DNA of 64,000 nt from Nemertoderma westbladi (lineage: Eukaryota; Xenacoelomorpha; Nemertodermatida; Nemertodermatidae). Location of the stretch: contig JAUCBJ010008197.1 in the NCBI GenBank assembly GCA_032718475.1, forward strand, positions 1 through 64,000. Reading direction: 5' to 3'. The position numbers and the translations under genes are program-made. The notes under the pieces were generated by a model, which saw only the letters and a list, made by a program, of their open reading frames with translations, had not been told where the DNA came from and did not search any database. Positions 11,624 to 22,733 of the stretch are shown here, one piece after another; within the stretch, counting starts at the first letter, position 1, and every line of letters starts with the position of its first letter.

Positions 11624-11908
11624 CTATAAATCGATGCGTAGAAATTTATATAGTTCTTCGCTTTCAATGGCCTCGTCAAAGGCTGCAAAATCTCCGAGAT
11701 GTTTATCCCCTTTGCAGATCTGAGGGGGCAACGCAGACGGATCACCAGTAATTTCCCGCATTCGTAACTTATCTTCCTCGCTAGCCGATATGTCGATGTT
11801 AGTATAATTTATTTTTTTCCCCGATAGAACCATCTCGATCTTTCTTTGAGCAGATTGTATATCTTTATTCCCAGACACAGAGCTCATATACACTGTTAGT
11901 TCACCCAT
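11624..11908 (-). CDS. SH3BGRL-like protein (glutaredoxin/thioredoxin fold)
   Basis: A 94-residue protein that resembles the SH3BGRL family, small cytosolic proteins with a thioredoxin-like fold. It opens with a beta strand, VYMSSVSGNKDIQ. It lacks the CxxC redox pair, as expected for this family. It keeps the family's central block ITGDPSALPPQICKGDKHLG followed by DFAAFDEAIE, which resembles the cis-proline region of glutaredoxins. The length is normal for the family. The start ATG has a good animal context (GAAATGG) and the frame ends in a clean TAG. The gene is uninterrupted, whereas vertebrate members have introns, so it may be intronless here or a retrocopy. It is the only confident host gene in the window. 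The exact paralogue cannot be assigned. Confidence 0.88.
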   Translation of the reverse strand: MGELTVYMSSVSGNKDIQSAQRKIEMVLSGKKINYTNIDISASEEDKLRMREITGDPSALPPQICKGDKHLGDFAAFDEAIESEELYKFLRIDL

Positions 11909-12959
11909 TTCGAGATTTCCAATGCGGTTCAGCGGTTAGTTAGGTTATGTTATGAATGATTAGGCCTACTGAATTACAATTTAGTTGCACTAGAATCAAA
12001 CTATCAGTCATGAATACAGGTACCTAGGCCTACAACGAACAACAGAATAACCCACTACTGCAGTACTGAACCGCAGTACCAGTACCTTGTCAAATCAATC
12101 AAAAAACAACTAAAAATAATCACTCCACTCAAGGCTGTAAGGCCTACAAACATAGTACCATCAACACCCGAATGTGGGCATACTTTTTAAAAAACTACAA
12201 AGTTTTACATCATAATTTTAAGGGAAGTATCACGAAGAATAATTAAATGAAAGTTTGATATCTAATCTTCACAATAAGTATTTAACAATTTATTATATTT
12301 CAGTTTTTCGTGCAATTTTTTAAAATTTATAAAAGTGCCCACTTTAAGGTAAAAAAAAACAGTTCTACCCCAAAGTGGGCATTTTAACAGGCTCTACAAT
12401 AGACTTTTTAAAACATAAATTAGCTTGGTTTTTGCTTTAACATACCCCCTTATGTGGGCACCATTGGAAATTTTAAAAAAAGCTATACAAACAGGGCGAA
12501 AAAAGTAGCCAAAAACAATGTATTGGTGAAAAATACAAGCGCTACAAAAATGCTAAGAAATATGTAAAATTTGATGATACATTTTTTGGATACAGTGCCT
12601 TTATTGAATGCGTTTGTCAAAGTTTGTCAAAATGATTTAAAAATCAAACAAACCAACAAACTGACTAAAATATGACTGACATAAAACAGAACTACCGGTA
12701 CCATGGCATTTGCCAGTGAGCCGCACTGATTAATTATATTGTGGATTAACTGAGAAACACAATAAAATAATATGATATAAAGGCATTTAATTTATCCAAC
12801 GGATAAGTAAAATAAGTAGTTTATAAAAATTAATACAGTAATACAGTAATAGGAAGCACATTATAGTAAAAGTAAATAAAATAGATATAAATATTAATTA
12901 CACAGCCACATATTAGGGGGTTATTATTTAAATAAAATCGGGTATTGTAATATTTATAT
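11909..12959. other. Upstream flank of the SH3BGRL-like gene
   Basis: AT-rich DNA with no coding frame. It contains several copies of GTGGGCA in both orientations (near 12175, 12338, 12385 and 12455). The segment 12155-12200, which includes ACACCCGAATGTGGGCAT, has an inverted partner at 15780-15850. No TATA box could be tied to the gene with confidence. Confidence 0.45.
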
Positions 12960-13222
12960 TTGCTGAAGGTGGAATGCGAGGCTGAGGGTTGTGGGGCGAG
13001 CCACGTTGGTCAGCCCATTGCAGCCCATCGCATGGGCGGCAGTGGACGCCTGACCGCTGCATAGGCGGCAAATACATGCAGGGGTGGGCCGCCAGCATCT
13101 TGTTGAGCTGCAGAGTTTGTGATGGAAGCCGTTGGAAAGGAACTGCGCTCCCACCCTCCGCCGCTGGCCCGATAAATATTTGAGGTTGATACTGGAGTTG
13201 TCTCCATTGTCAACCGCCTCAA
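12960..13222 (-). other. GC-rich, CpG-containing island of unknown function
   Basis: About 260 bases of clearly higher GC and CpG content in otherwise AT-rich DNA. The minus strand has a 70-codon frame starting at 13222, rich in Ala, Pro, Arg and Ser. No family was recognised. It could be an exon, a regulatory island or a fragment of another element. Confidence 0.3.
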
Positions 13223-13346
13223 GTATATTGGTAATAATATATATATATAATAAAATATAAAAATATGAAAAAAATATATAGGTCTTGTATAAATAAATAA
13301 AATAGGCCCCTATGCAGTAATAAATATATAAATAATACCGGTAATA

Positions 13347-13515
13347 CTTTTTGTATTTAGAGTAATTATTCGGAGTGCGGTTATTATGGAATCTCTCCAA
13401 TGCCTTGCGTCTAGCTTGTATAGTATTTGTAATGGAGCTAGTGATCCAGGGTTCTGTGAGAGTTTTGAATCGTATTTCTTTGATAGGTGCGATGGTGTCG
13501 GTGATTTTCATTGTC
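13347..13515 (-). pseudogene. Inverted segment of LINE-C (EN-RT linker)
   Basis: About 55 codons on the minus strand, including PIKEIRFKTLTEPWITSSI, resemble the linker between endonuclease and RT in CR1/L2-type LINEs (the PWIT...I pattern). The plus-strand RT of the same family begins immediately to the right, in the opposite orientation. The segment would normally lie just upstream of that RT, so the layout is that of a 5' inversion. The element is truncated at about 13347. Confidence 0.7.
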
Positions 13516-15341
13516 GGATATTAAAAAAAGCGAAAATTACTCCAGTATTTAAAGCAGGAGACCCCACCGATAAGAATAACTACCGTCCCATTTCTATACT
13601 ACCACTTTTCAGCAAAATATACGAACGGATAATCAATACACAATTAATTAGCTACCTTCACAAAAACACAATACTGATAGACTCACAATACGGCTTTAGG
13701 AAAAAATCTACAACTACCGACGCCATACTTACAATTACCGAACGCCTACAAGATACTCTGGACGCACAGGACGCAGGTTGTTTAATCTCAATTGATTTGA
13801 AGAAGGCATTCGACACCCTGAATCACGATATACTTTAAAAAAAATTAAACTGCTATGGAATCCGAGGCCTTCCTCACAAGTTACTAACAAGCTTCCTTAC
13901 CGACAGATCACATACATTAGTGTTGTTACATTACAGTTGTTCTTAATCATACAAACTCCGATCCACTTACCCCACTATGTGGCACCCCTCAAGGCGGTAT
14001 TCTAAGCAGTACTCTATTCTTACTATATATCAATGACCTACCGAATTGCACATCACTAACCGCTACGCTCTTTGCCGATGATACAAACCTACTGTACACA
14101 CACCATAATACTAATACCTTGATATCTACAGTAAATGACGAACTACAGAAACTGGATGGATGGCTAATTGATAACAGACTATCTCTTAATCTAAAGAAAA
14201 CGGAATACCTAATATTTTCAAACAAAACAAGAAACCAAATAAACAGCGTTAAAATAAACAATATAAATATTGCCATAAAAAATGAAACAAAATTTTTAGG
14301 GATTTGGATAGATAATAAATTAACCTGGAAAAGTCACTGCGCATATGTCCTAAAGAAAATTTCTAAATCTTGCGGTATATTCTTCAAAATTCGACACATC
14401 TTACCTTTAAATATTTTAAAAATGCTTTATTTCACACTCATTCATCCTTACATATTATACGGCTTAGTACTATTGGGTAACACTTATAACAAATATATAA
14501 ACCCCATTCGAATTAAAATAAATAAATTATTACGAGCAATCACCTTCAATCACTATCAAGCGCACTCCAACCCGATTTACAAATCCCTAAATATTTTGCC
14601 AATTGAAAAATTGTATAAATTAGAAGTAGCTAAACTAATGTGGGAGATTCATAATAAGAAAAAGAAAGAATTCATTTCATCCCTATTCACACAAACATCC
14701 CAAATTCACAGTCACGCTACTAGATCCACAACAATGCAGAACTATTTTATTCCCCGTACTAGATTGCTGTCCACACAAAATTCATTAAATTACAGAGGAA
14801 CTATTATATGGAACTCACTAAGCATGGAACTAAAACAATGTAAGTCAAAACACTCATTAGCCAAAAAACTAAAAATATCACTTCTAAATAACCTACAAAA
14901 TAATAATAAATAAATAACTTATAAACAAACATCACCGTCATCACCTCAGTTGATTATTTATCGTCATCATCGTTTTCCGTAAAATACTTGAATGTATCTG
15001 CACATGTTCTACCACCATAAACACCACTTTACGCAATTCAACTATTATAACAACAAACCATACTGATCGCAAGATGTAGAGTACCAAGTTCATTTGAATG
15101 GCAATGAACCAGTATATCACGAATTATTTTCCTCTCTTGTAGTCAAATAATGCAACACTAGCTATGCTACTGCTTTATTTGGCTAATTAAATAAGTACAC
15201 AAATTCAATAGGCTACACAAATTGCAAATAACTGTTCATATGATAGTTCACTAATCAGCTAATAGGCCTATTTATTCGTGAGATTTCAATTTCTAAATAA
15301 AACTAATATACGAGCTCATATGAGCTCAATTGATTGATTGA
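13516..15341 (+). pseudogene. LINE-C reverse transcriptase and 3' end (CR1/L2-like)
   Basis: RT motifs appear in order: PVFKAGDPTDKNNYRPIS, GFRKKSTT, the first catalytic Asp in SIDLKKAFDTLNH, GTPQGGILSSTLF, then LFADDTNLLYT near 14068-14100 and KKTEYLIFSN. The C-terminal region continues to a stop at 14911-14913. At least one frameshift lies between 13830 and 13980, at a run of A residues. The 3' untranslated region ends in a short TTGA repeat (TTGATTGATTGATT near 15328-15341), as is common in CR1/L2-type elements. No endonuclease is present in this orientation, so the copy is 5'-truncated and dead. The clade is my best guess from motif style. Confidence 0.8.
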
Positions 15342-15636
15342 TTTTCTTTAACTCGCTTGTAAAAATTTGGGTCCCTACTAAATACCCAACTCCACCCAAC
15401 ACTGCAACAGGCTGGGGACCGTGTGGCTGCGGATAATGCAGCTGGTGACCGTGTTTGTGTTTGTACTTGGTTTGTGTTTGATTAATATATAATGCCTGTA
15501 AGAAAATGTTAGTAAATCATCGCTCGAACTTTCAGGCGACGATTTCGTGGTACCTCTGAAGGTTTCACCATATACCAGTAGCCCTATGCAGTATACAGAA
15601 ATATAATACTGTAATAAGATCAACTTATAATAAATG

Positions 15637-15666
15637 TGTCCGAGTTCGCTCGACCAGTAGTAGTAT
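15637..15666 (+). mobile_element. Tiny LINE-A 3'-end fragment
   Basis: TGTCCGAGTTCGCTCGAC followed by TAG repeats repeats the last bases of the LINE-A copy ending at 10155. Only the extreme 3' end is present. Confidence 0.65.
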
Positions 15667-17305
15667 ATGGGATGTGGTATAATAAATATTAATTAGTCAG
15701 CAGATTTAGTAAAAAACCTATTTAATTAATTTTTCACTATTATTTAAAGTATTATAGTACCGGTATTTATAGTTTAAAAATTACAGTAGTTTTAAAAAGT
15801 TGCTGCCCACTTTAGGGAATGCCCACATTCGGCAGTTCGGGTGTAGACGGTAGCATACTGGAATATAAAAATACAATAGACATTTCTGCATTTTCATGAT
15901 TTTGTTTGTTAGCCAACAGTTTCTTGCAGTCTCGACTGCTCGCGTAGGCTACGGCTACGGTACTGGTGTGTGCTGTCAGACTGTACAGCACAGCAGTAAT
16001 TCAGCACACACCCGTCCCACACAGAGTACTGCAGTACAGGACCCTGGCAGTAGGAGTACATGCAGACATGTCAGCATGTTCCATGTTCCTTCGCCACTCC
16101 TTATCACAGCCTTAACTCTGTAACTCAGTAACTGCCTTATACATCCGGCAGTCCGGTGTACCAGTTGAGTTATACAGGTATACTATATTACAGTATTACT
16201 GTATTATTTCAGTATTTCCGGGTGTAGAAACATAGAAACTTCCTGATTCTTTGAACTCCTGAACTCTGATCGATAAGATTGGTACCAGTCAGTTATAGAT
16301 TACTATAAACTGATAAAGGGTATAGGCTGATACTGTAAGTATCCCGATAAATGTCTCGTTTCTGAGAATGGCATATGAACAATGAAATATTTGAATATTT
16401 GGCTCAACTCAAATAGTGATATAAATTCGAAATACATACAGTAAAATCATACAAATAATTTTAGAGAAAGGTATGTTTGATGGCTGATTTGTGTAGGGTA
16501 ATTTAATATAAAATAACTTTCAGGAGGTAATTTAAATACCTCCAAGAATGGCGATTTCATAAATTAATTTTTTATCTGATATATTTATTTAATAAAGTTT
16601 TCCCTGTCCTGAACCCCGCAATAATATCACATCTGTAAATAAATCTGAATTTCTTTGAGAAATAATGGATTATTAATCTGCATGTGGGCGCTCGAAAGTA
16701 GCATATTTATTGTTTCCTCTGAGTCAAACTATTTTCTATTTATTTATAAAACAATAAAAGAAAACTTTCTAATCTCTCTAAAACACCAACCTGCCAACAT
16801 ACACATGTACATGTACATGCACAGCATGAATATATATAATATTTATTGACAATAATGATAATTTACTTATCACAAAAATCTGAAAGAGATTATTTTACTG
16901 ACCAGTAAAACAAATTATTTATTAGATAATAAAAGTACAAAAGACAAAGAAACCCTTCAATAATACGATAGATCTCAATCACTCAAAAATATTTAGAAAT
17001 TTATTCAAATAATTAGCCAATTATTGAATTAGGCCTAGTTCACCATAACAAGTCCCTAAAAGGTGCCACCCTGCTCCCTAGCGCGGGAAATTCAAATGAT
17101 TGAAAGACATGTAATTTGTATTGGAAGCATATTTCCAATGGCAGTGATTTTTTATGTCCTTTTATTTGACTTTTTTTGTCCTCCTTTTTTTACGAATTGT
17201 GCATAATGACTTTTGTTGTCCCTTTAATGACTTTTGTTGTCCTTTAATTACTTTTTATGTATGTATTTCTTCAAACTGTCAGACTGCTGATTTCTGGACT
17301 GTCAG
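15667..17305. other. Noncoding DNA between LINE-C and Gypsy-A
   Basis: No supported gene. It holds the inverted partner (15780-15850) of the GTGGGCA-containing segment at 12155-12200. A short array of GACTTTTGTTGTCC-like words lies at 17140-17260. The target word GTCAG of Gypsy-A lies at 17301-17305. Confidence 0.5.
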
Positions 17306-17503
17306 AGTAACATATTTGCAATACTGCAATATCAAAGATTGACAGTTTATATTAGTGCGTATATAATTATCATTAGGCTACTAGGCCTATCGGTAAGTTA
17401 AGTCACAAATCATTATTAGTACAGCAGTACATAGTTAGAGTACCTAACAATATATATCATATTCAAATTTCCCTCCACCTCATTAATCCATAAATCTACT
17501 ACA
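17306..17503 (-). repeat. Gypsy-A 3' LTR
   Basis: 198 bp. On the minus strand it starts TGTAGTAGATTTATGG and ends GTTACT. It carries 7 bases (GACAGTT on the plus strand) missing from the partner LTR. Confidence 0.92.
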
Positions 17504-17543
17504 ATTCCTTTTTTTTCAAATTAATGTGATGACCAGATATACA

Positions 17544-18640
17544 TTAATTATTATAGTTTACAATATAATAGTCTAGTGTATTATTATAGTTTATATTTTC
17601 ATAAGCACAGCACTTCAGTCGATCACTATTCCTGATGTCTGCGTTTGACATATTTTTATATTTGTCCATCAATATGTTCGCCTTTGGACCTAATGCCTCG
17701 GGGTGTATAAGTCGAATATGTCGGCGGTTGCGATACAACAACTTTCCAGATGGAACTAGTAATCTATATCGACGATTTCCACAGTGTCTAACATGTTTGA
17801 AGTAGGATCTAAAATTAAAACGCATTGTTGTGGTGTGATTTCTATGGCAGGAACTACATTATAATTTTTATCAAAATCACATTTCTGTTTAATCTTGTTA
17901 TTCTTCCTTCGTTTCTCAACAGTTATCCATTGGTCAGAAGAATTTGGAGTAAAAGATTCTGCTATTGCAGGTAAACAGGTGTTTATTCGACGACCAAACA
18001 TTAAAGTAGCTGGAGCTACACCGGTTGAAGAATGTTGAGATGCAGCTAATTCCATAAACCCTTGAGCACCATCAACTCGTTCTAATAATAACTTGACCTT
18101 TTTCACTGCGGCTTCTGCAGATCCATTGCTTTGGGGAAATTTTGGCGAACTAGGGCTCCAATGGATTGACCAAGTTTTGAACCAAATCATCATTTCTTCT
18201 GATGAAAAACAAGTCTGACCATCAGATCTGATTACTTGAGGTACTCCATACTCCATGAATAATGCGCGAAGTAGTTTTTTTTATATATGATGATGATGTT
18301 GATTCATCGCAAAGGCGAATCCACAAGAATCCTGTTAACTCATCAACAATTATGAGAAATTCCTGGCCCCCATACTTTGCAAAGTCCGTGCACAATACCT
18401 CCATTGGCCTTGTTGCACAAGGATAGGGAGTGAGTGGTTCAGCCGGAAGTGCTGGTCTAGATCTCTGACATGCATGACACTCATTCACCACTCGTTCAAC
18501 GTCATCTCCAAGTCCAGGCCAATAGAAAAGTTCTTCTGCTCTAGCTTTCATCTTCTCTATTCCTGTGTGTGACTTGTGTAATTTACTCAACAATTCTGGT
18601 ATTAATAATTGACGAGGTATAAGCCGCTGGTTTCTGATGA
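17544..18640 (-). pseudogene. Gypsy-A integrase region
   Basis: Integrase inserts the element's DNA copy into the chromosome. The zinc-binding HHCC region is visible (HKSHTG, then CHACQRSRP, at about 18480-18600). The core follows, with the first Asp in VLCTDFAKYG, the second in IRSDGQTCF and the Glu in SNGSAEAAVK, so the DDE triad is present in sequence. The C-terminal tail (RRYRLLVPSGKLLYRNRRH) continues in another frame to 17544. Frameshifts lie near 18230-18256 and 17760-17820, so no single product can be made. Confidence 0.85.
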
Positions 18641-20125
18641 TAACTCCATCATTTCCAACTGTTAACTCATGTTTTATCTTTTTAAATTTTCTTGAATAAT
18701 TGTTTTTTGAGAAATTGCCGGTATTTAATGTTACTATCAGTGATTGGTAATCCTGGTCTTCCATAGCCTTTGATCGTACCTGATCTAATCCTCTGTTGGG
18801 TATAAACTCTTTAACTGCTTCAGTCACGGCTGCTGCACAAATGGTTGCAAACTGATCAATATCAGTATTATCATCTTCATCTGGAGGTGAACAAGGGTAC
18901 CGAGATAATGCATCTGCCACATTATTTTCTTCTCCTTTTTTCCAATCAACTGTAAAATTAAATCCAGTAAGTTTTGTTCGCCAATTTAGTATTCTTTTAT
19001 TTTCTATCTCTGCAAGACTTTGTATATTGAAGATTGTCGGCAGTGCTCGGTGATTGGTTTGGATTGTGAAATGTGGACATCCCTCAACATACATTTTAGT
19101 TTTGTTAATGGCCCAGTAGATTGCCAATGTTTCAAGTTCTACTGCTGCATAATTTTCTTCTGCTGATCGTAACATGCGGCTGCCACATTGAAGTAGTGTC
19201 CGTGGTTCATTCAACTCCCCCTCCTGGAAGAGAGCAAATCCAAGTCCACAAGTACTTGCATCTGTTTCTAAGATGAGATGTTTACCTCGTTCAAACATTC
19301 CGAGAATAGGTGGTGACAATAAAATATCCTTTGTTTTTTCCATTGCCTCAGAGTGTTCTTGTAACCAATGAAATGTGTTACGAGTTTGTAATATATTTCG
19401 GAATGGGGTCATTGTTTGTGCTAAATTTGGAATAAATGATGCCATCTGGTTGGCTAAACCAACAAATGAGTGTAAGTCTGTTCTTGTCTTTGGAATAGGA
19501 AATGACCTAATAGCTTCCACTTTACGTGAATCAGCTGTAATATGTCCAGCTGATATATGATAACCAACAAGTCAATTTGTTCTGTCGCCAATACACTCTT
19601 TGTAGAACTAATTGTGAACCCATGTTTCACACAACGTTCTAGAACTTCTGCCACATTTAGAACAAGTTCAGGTAATGTCTCCTTTCCAATAGCAATATCA
19701 TCCATGACTTTCGATAAGTCATCAATGCCATTGAGTGCCACATCCCCACAGAATGAAAAGGCATCTCCAGTGCTGGAAAAACCCATGGGACTACATAAAA
19801 AACGAAATTTACCTTTATTTGTTAGAAAAACGGTCACCTAGGAACTTTCATTATCGAGCTCCATTTGCCAATATCCTTTTACAAGATCTATTTTAGCAAA
19901 GAATCGGTGGTTCCATTGAAACACATTGACAGCCTCCACTGGTGTGGGTACTCTATGGATAGTGCGATCTATCTGATCATTGAGTTTCTTTAGGTCAACA
20001 CAAATTCGGACATCTCCTGATGGTTTGCCAACAACCACCAGTGGGTGACACCATGGTGTTGGTATATCCCCAACAGGTGTGATGATTCCGCGATTCAACA
20101 TATAATTTAAGGCTTCATCAACCTT
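18641..20125 (-). pseudogene. Gypsy-A reverse transcriptase and RNase H region
   Basis: RT motifs on the minus strand are RGIITPVGDIPTPWCHPLVV, FAKIDLVKGYWQ with the first catalytic Asp, FRFLCSPMGFSSTGDAF, and VMDDIAIG as the variant YxDD box. RNase H follows with LILETDASTCGLGFALF and ends at NVADALSRYP. Breaks: an in-frame TAG at 19838-19840 and an in-frame TAA at 20126-20128 both keep the frame on either side, and there is a frameshift near 19454-19520. The enzyme copies the RNA genome and degrades the RNA strand. This copy is inactive as it stands. Confidence 0.88.
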
Positions 20126-20944
20126 TTACTTCAAATGAATTGGGATTGGTCGTGCTGCTGTAATGGCACTTGGAGTAGCATCTTCCTTGATAAAAAAATG
20201 CATTGGTTCTCCAACTACTCCACCCTTCATCGTCTTTAATGTGGTGGAGTCATCAAAACACTCAGCATAGATTTCCTTCAATTTGAAATCCACCTTCTTC
20301 AAAGCTCTTGCTTTTGGTAGACCTTCTAATGATGCAGCCCATGCCTTCCTTTCTTCTATTGCCCAAACCGGATTATCTGAGACCTCAGCCCCATTTAGAT
20401 TAATTTCTGTCATATTATTTTGTTCAATTGTAGAGAATTCTGGGAAATGAGATACCATACAATGTTTCTGATCAACATGTGATATTGATTGTATTTTCAT
20501 TGGTAATGGGAATTCATTATGGATAATATGGAGTTTTTTACAAAAGTTTAAAGAAAGAAATAGTCCCTCGACATCATGGCAAACACAAACAGATGCAACT
20601 ACTACAGGTCCACCCTCTATGTATTTGATATTCACATCAAAAACACCTACTTGAATGACCTCCCTTTGTCCAATTGAAACTATTTTGAATAAAGGTGCTC
20701 GTAAGTTTGATTCTGAGTAATATTTTTCAAAAATATCGTAACCCATGATACAAGCACCAGCTCCTGTGTCAGGTACAGCTAAAATTTCAGATGTTTGACC
20801 AAACTCTGACTCCACTTGTACTGGGAGTGTTGGTTGTTTAACCGGTGAAGTAACTATTGTGTTGAAAAATACAGTTGCTGATGAGGCCTGTACCGACTCT
20901 CTACAACGTGCAGCAAAGTGACCCTTTTTCCACAAACTAAACAT
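20126..20944 (-). pseudogene. Gypsy-A protease region
   Basis: Begins in the second half of a zinc knuckle (GHFAARCRE) and continues to the retroviral-type aspartic protease signature VPDTGAGACIMG, with the catalytic Asp in DTGA. A long linker precedes RT. The frame to the upstream gag is broken by a frameshift inside the zinc knuckle at about 20920-20940. The protease would cleave the Gag-Pol polyprotein. Confidence 0.82.
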
Positions 20945-22097
20945 TGTTTGTTTTTTGCTGGAGAGATTTTACCAGTTGCATGTCCATTTGGTGATCCACA
21001 ATTTGTACAGGATATCGAATATTTTTTCTCATCCTTCTTGTCATCTTTCTTAACCCATTTATTCTTTTGGTATGTGGTTTGTCTGGCTGCTGCAGCTGGA
21101 ATTTCTTCTGTAGCTGCTGCGACATATGATGATACACCAGTGTTTGTCAGCTCATGGGCTCCTTTCTTTGTTGTTTCCAAAGTATCAAGGAATGTCCAGG
21201 CTTCCTCATAGGATTTCGGTTTTTCCACCAAAAGTTTCTGGACAACTTCTTCTTCACGAATTGCAACAACAAGTATTGTTGTTAAGAGTATATCATATGT
21301 AACATTTCTGGCATCGGCTAAATCCGCCAAATTCACTATCTTATTGCGCAAAGATGTGAATGACATTCCAGCTGATTGTTTCACTGTTAAAAGGTTTCTC
21401 CAATCAACAAACTGGTTTCTTTTATTCCTTAAATAGCGGTCTTTTATTCCTTAAATAGCGGTTTATATCCTCAATAACATCATCGACATCCTTTGCTGTG
21501 TTCATTTTCACTCCAATAGATTGGCGGATGGTGTCAAGGAAGGAGCCTGAACATGAATCCCAGAATGCCGCCAATCTTGTTGGTCGATCTACTTGATCTA
21601 GGCCTAACATTTTGGCGTAATTGTTCCAAAATTCGAGCCATTTTGTGAATGCTGCAAAGTCGATATCAGCTTCCAGTAGAGGAGGTCGTCTTGGGGAAAA
21701 TTTTGGGCATTCAGCCCTAATTGCAGGTTGTGTTACCTGTAGTTGTAGTTGAGTTATCCCTCGCCACTGCAGCATTTTTAATTACTTCATATTCAACTGT
21801 AAGGATTTTAAACCTGCGTTCTAGGTCGACAACAGTGATAAATATATCATCAAAATCCTTATGAATATCAGTCCTCATGCATTCAGCATGACTACGTATC
21901 TTGTTTTCAATGTCTTCGAATGTTGACCACCTTGTCGTTAATCTAAGAACATCATTCTCCAAAGCTGCTGGGCGAGACTGCTCCCCCGGTGGGATAATCT
22001 CATAGTCTTCGAAGGATTTTTCGGCTACTCGTCGGGCCTGCGTAAAATTCCCTTGAGCTGTTGAACGGCTTCTCTTTAATTGAGCTAGCTCATCCAT
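20925..22097 (-). pseudogene. Gypsy-A gag
   Basis: The start ATG at 22097 gives MDELAQLKRSRSTAQ, an alpha-helical N-terminal region. The capsid-like part follows (FTKWLEFWNNYAKMLGLD, then RLAAFWDSCSGSFLDTIRQS) and then a Lys-rich region with Cys motifs CTNCGSPNGH and CLVCGK. There is a frameshift near 21717-21775. A direct duplication of about 21-22 bases at 21421-21463 (TTATTCCTTAAATAGCGG twice) breaks the frame again; it looks like replication slippage. Gag would form the particle that packages the element's RNA. Confidence 0.8.
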
Positions 22098-22103
22098 TTT
22101 TAA

Positions 22104-22123
22104 AGCTTATTTATACTGCGCCA
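22104..22123 (-). promoter_or_regulatory. Gypsy-A primer-binding site
   Basis: Directly after the 5' LTR on the minus strand the sequence is TGGCGCAGTATAAATAAGC. The TGG start and position fit a tRNA primer-binding site. The tRNA was not identified. Confidence 0.65.
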
Positions 22124-22314
22124 AGTAACATATTTGCAATACTGCAATATCAAAGATTTATATTAGTGCGTATATAATTATCATTAGGCTACTAGGCCTA
22201 TTGGTAAGTTAAGTCACAAATCATTATTAGTACAGCAGTACATAGTTAGAGTACCTAACAATATATATCATATTCAAATTTCCCTCCACCTCATTAATCC
22301 ATAAATCTACTACA
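22124..22314 (-). repeat. Gypsy-A 5' LTR
   Basis: 191 bp, matching 17306-17503 except for a 7-bp gap and one C/T change. The host word GTCAG follows at 22315. Confidence 0.92.
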
Positions 22315-22440
22315 GTCAGACAGTTGATTTCAACATGCCTATGCCAAAACATTCAAAATTTGTTGATTTCTGGTCTGTCGGACAGTTGGTTTCACTATGC
22401 CTGTGCCAAAACATTCAAAATTCCATGATTTATAGACAAT
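22315..22440. repeat. Two-unit tandem repeat at the Gypsy-A target
   Basis: Two diverged copies of an approximately 62-bp unit: GTCAGACAGTTGATTTCA...GCCAAAACATTCAAAATT and GTCGGACAGTTGGTTTCA...GCCAAAACATTCAAAATT. Related words (CTGTCAGACTGCTGATTTCT) also lie left of Gypsy-A at 17276-17300, so the element landed inside this repeat. Confidence 0.75.
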
Positions 22441-22633
22441 GAGATATATTTCCATACGCGCCTGTCAGCCTGTGGTAAAAGACTCTTAAATTTAATAGTT
22501 TGTGGTTGTTGTCGATAATCGATTACCACACTCATTTAGCAATAAAACAGAGGCGGGATTTTCTAACCAAAACAATAAACAATCACTTTACCAAATGAAG
22601 GAAAGGAGCAGGTTACATAGATGGTCTTTTCTA

Positions 22634-22732
22634 TACTACTACTAGGATCAGCATGTTGCATTGCAGCTGCATTTTTAAGAATGCTCTCCCGGCTAAATTG
22701 CACAAAATTGCACCACCACAACTCCCCTATCA
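22634..22732 (-). mobile_element. LINE-B 3' tail, minus strand
   Basis: CTACTACTAGGATCAGCATG followed by TTGCATTGCAGCTGCATTTT is the reverse complement of the end of the LINE-B copies at 25600-25659. It is cut at 22732 where plus-strand LINE-B sequence begins. Confidence 0.85.
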
Positions 22733-22733
22733 T

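Larger units (their letters stand above)
17306..22314 (-). mobile_element. Gypsy-A, complete but decayed Ty3/gypsy retrotransposon
   Basis: A 5.0-kb element on the minus strand with two LTRs and a GTCAG duplication at 17301-17305 and 22315-22319. The order on the minus strand is LTR, primer-binding site, gag, protease, RT, RNase H, integrase, LTR. That order (integrase after RNase H) is the Ty3/gypsy arrangement. The LTRs differ by one substitution and one 7-bp indel, yet the coding part has several frameshifts and two in-frame stops. It is therefore not autonomous. Confidence 0.92.

Noticed and set aside
13386-13515. N-terminal part of the plus-strand frame starting at 13386 as LINE-C protein
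   Set aside because: This part is antisense to the inverted linker segment; real RT coding starts at about 13516.
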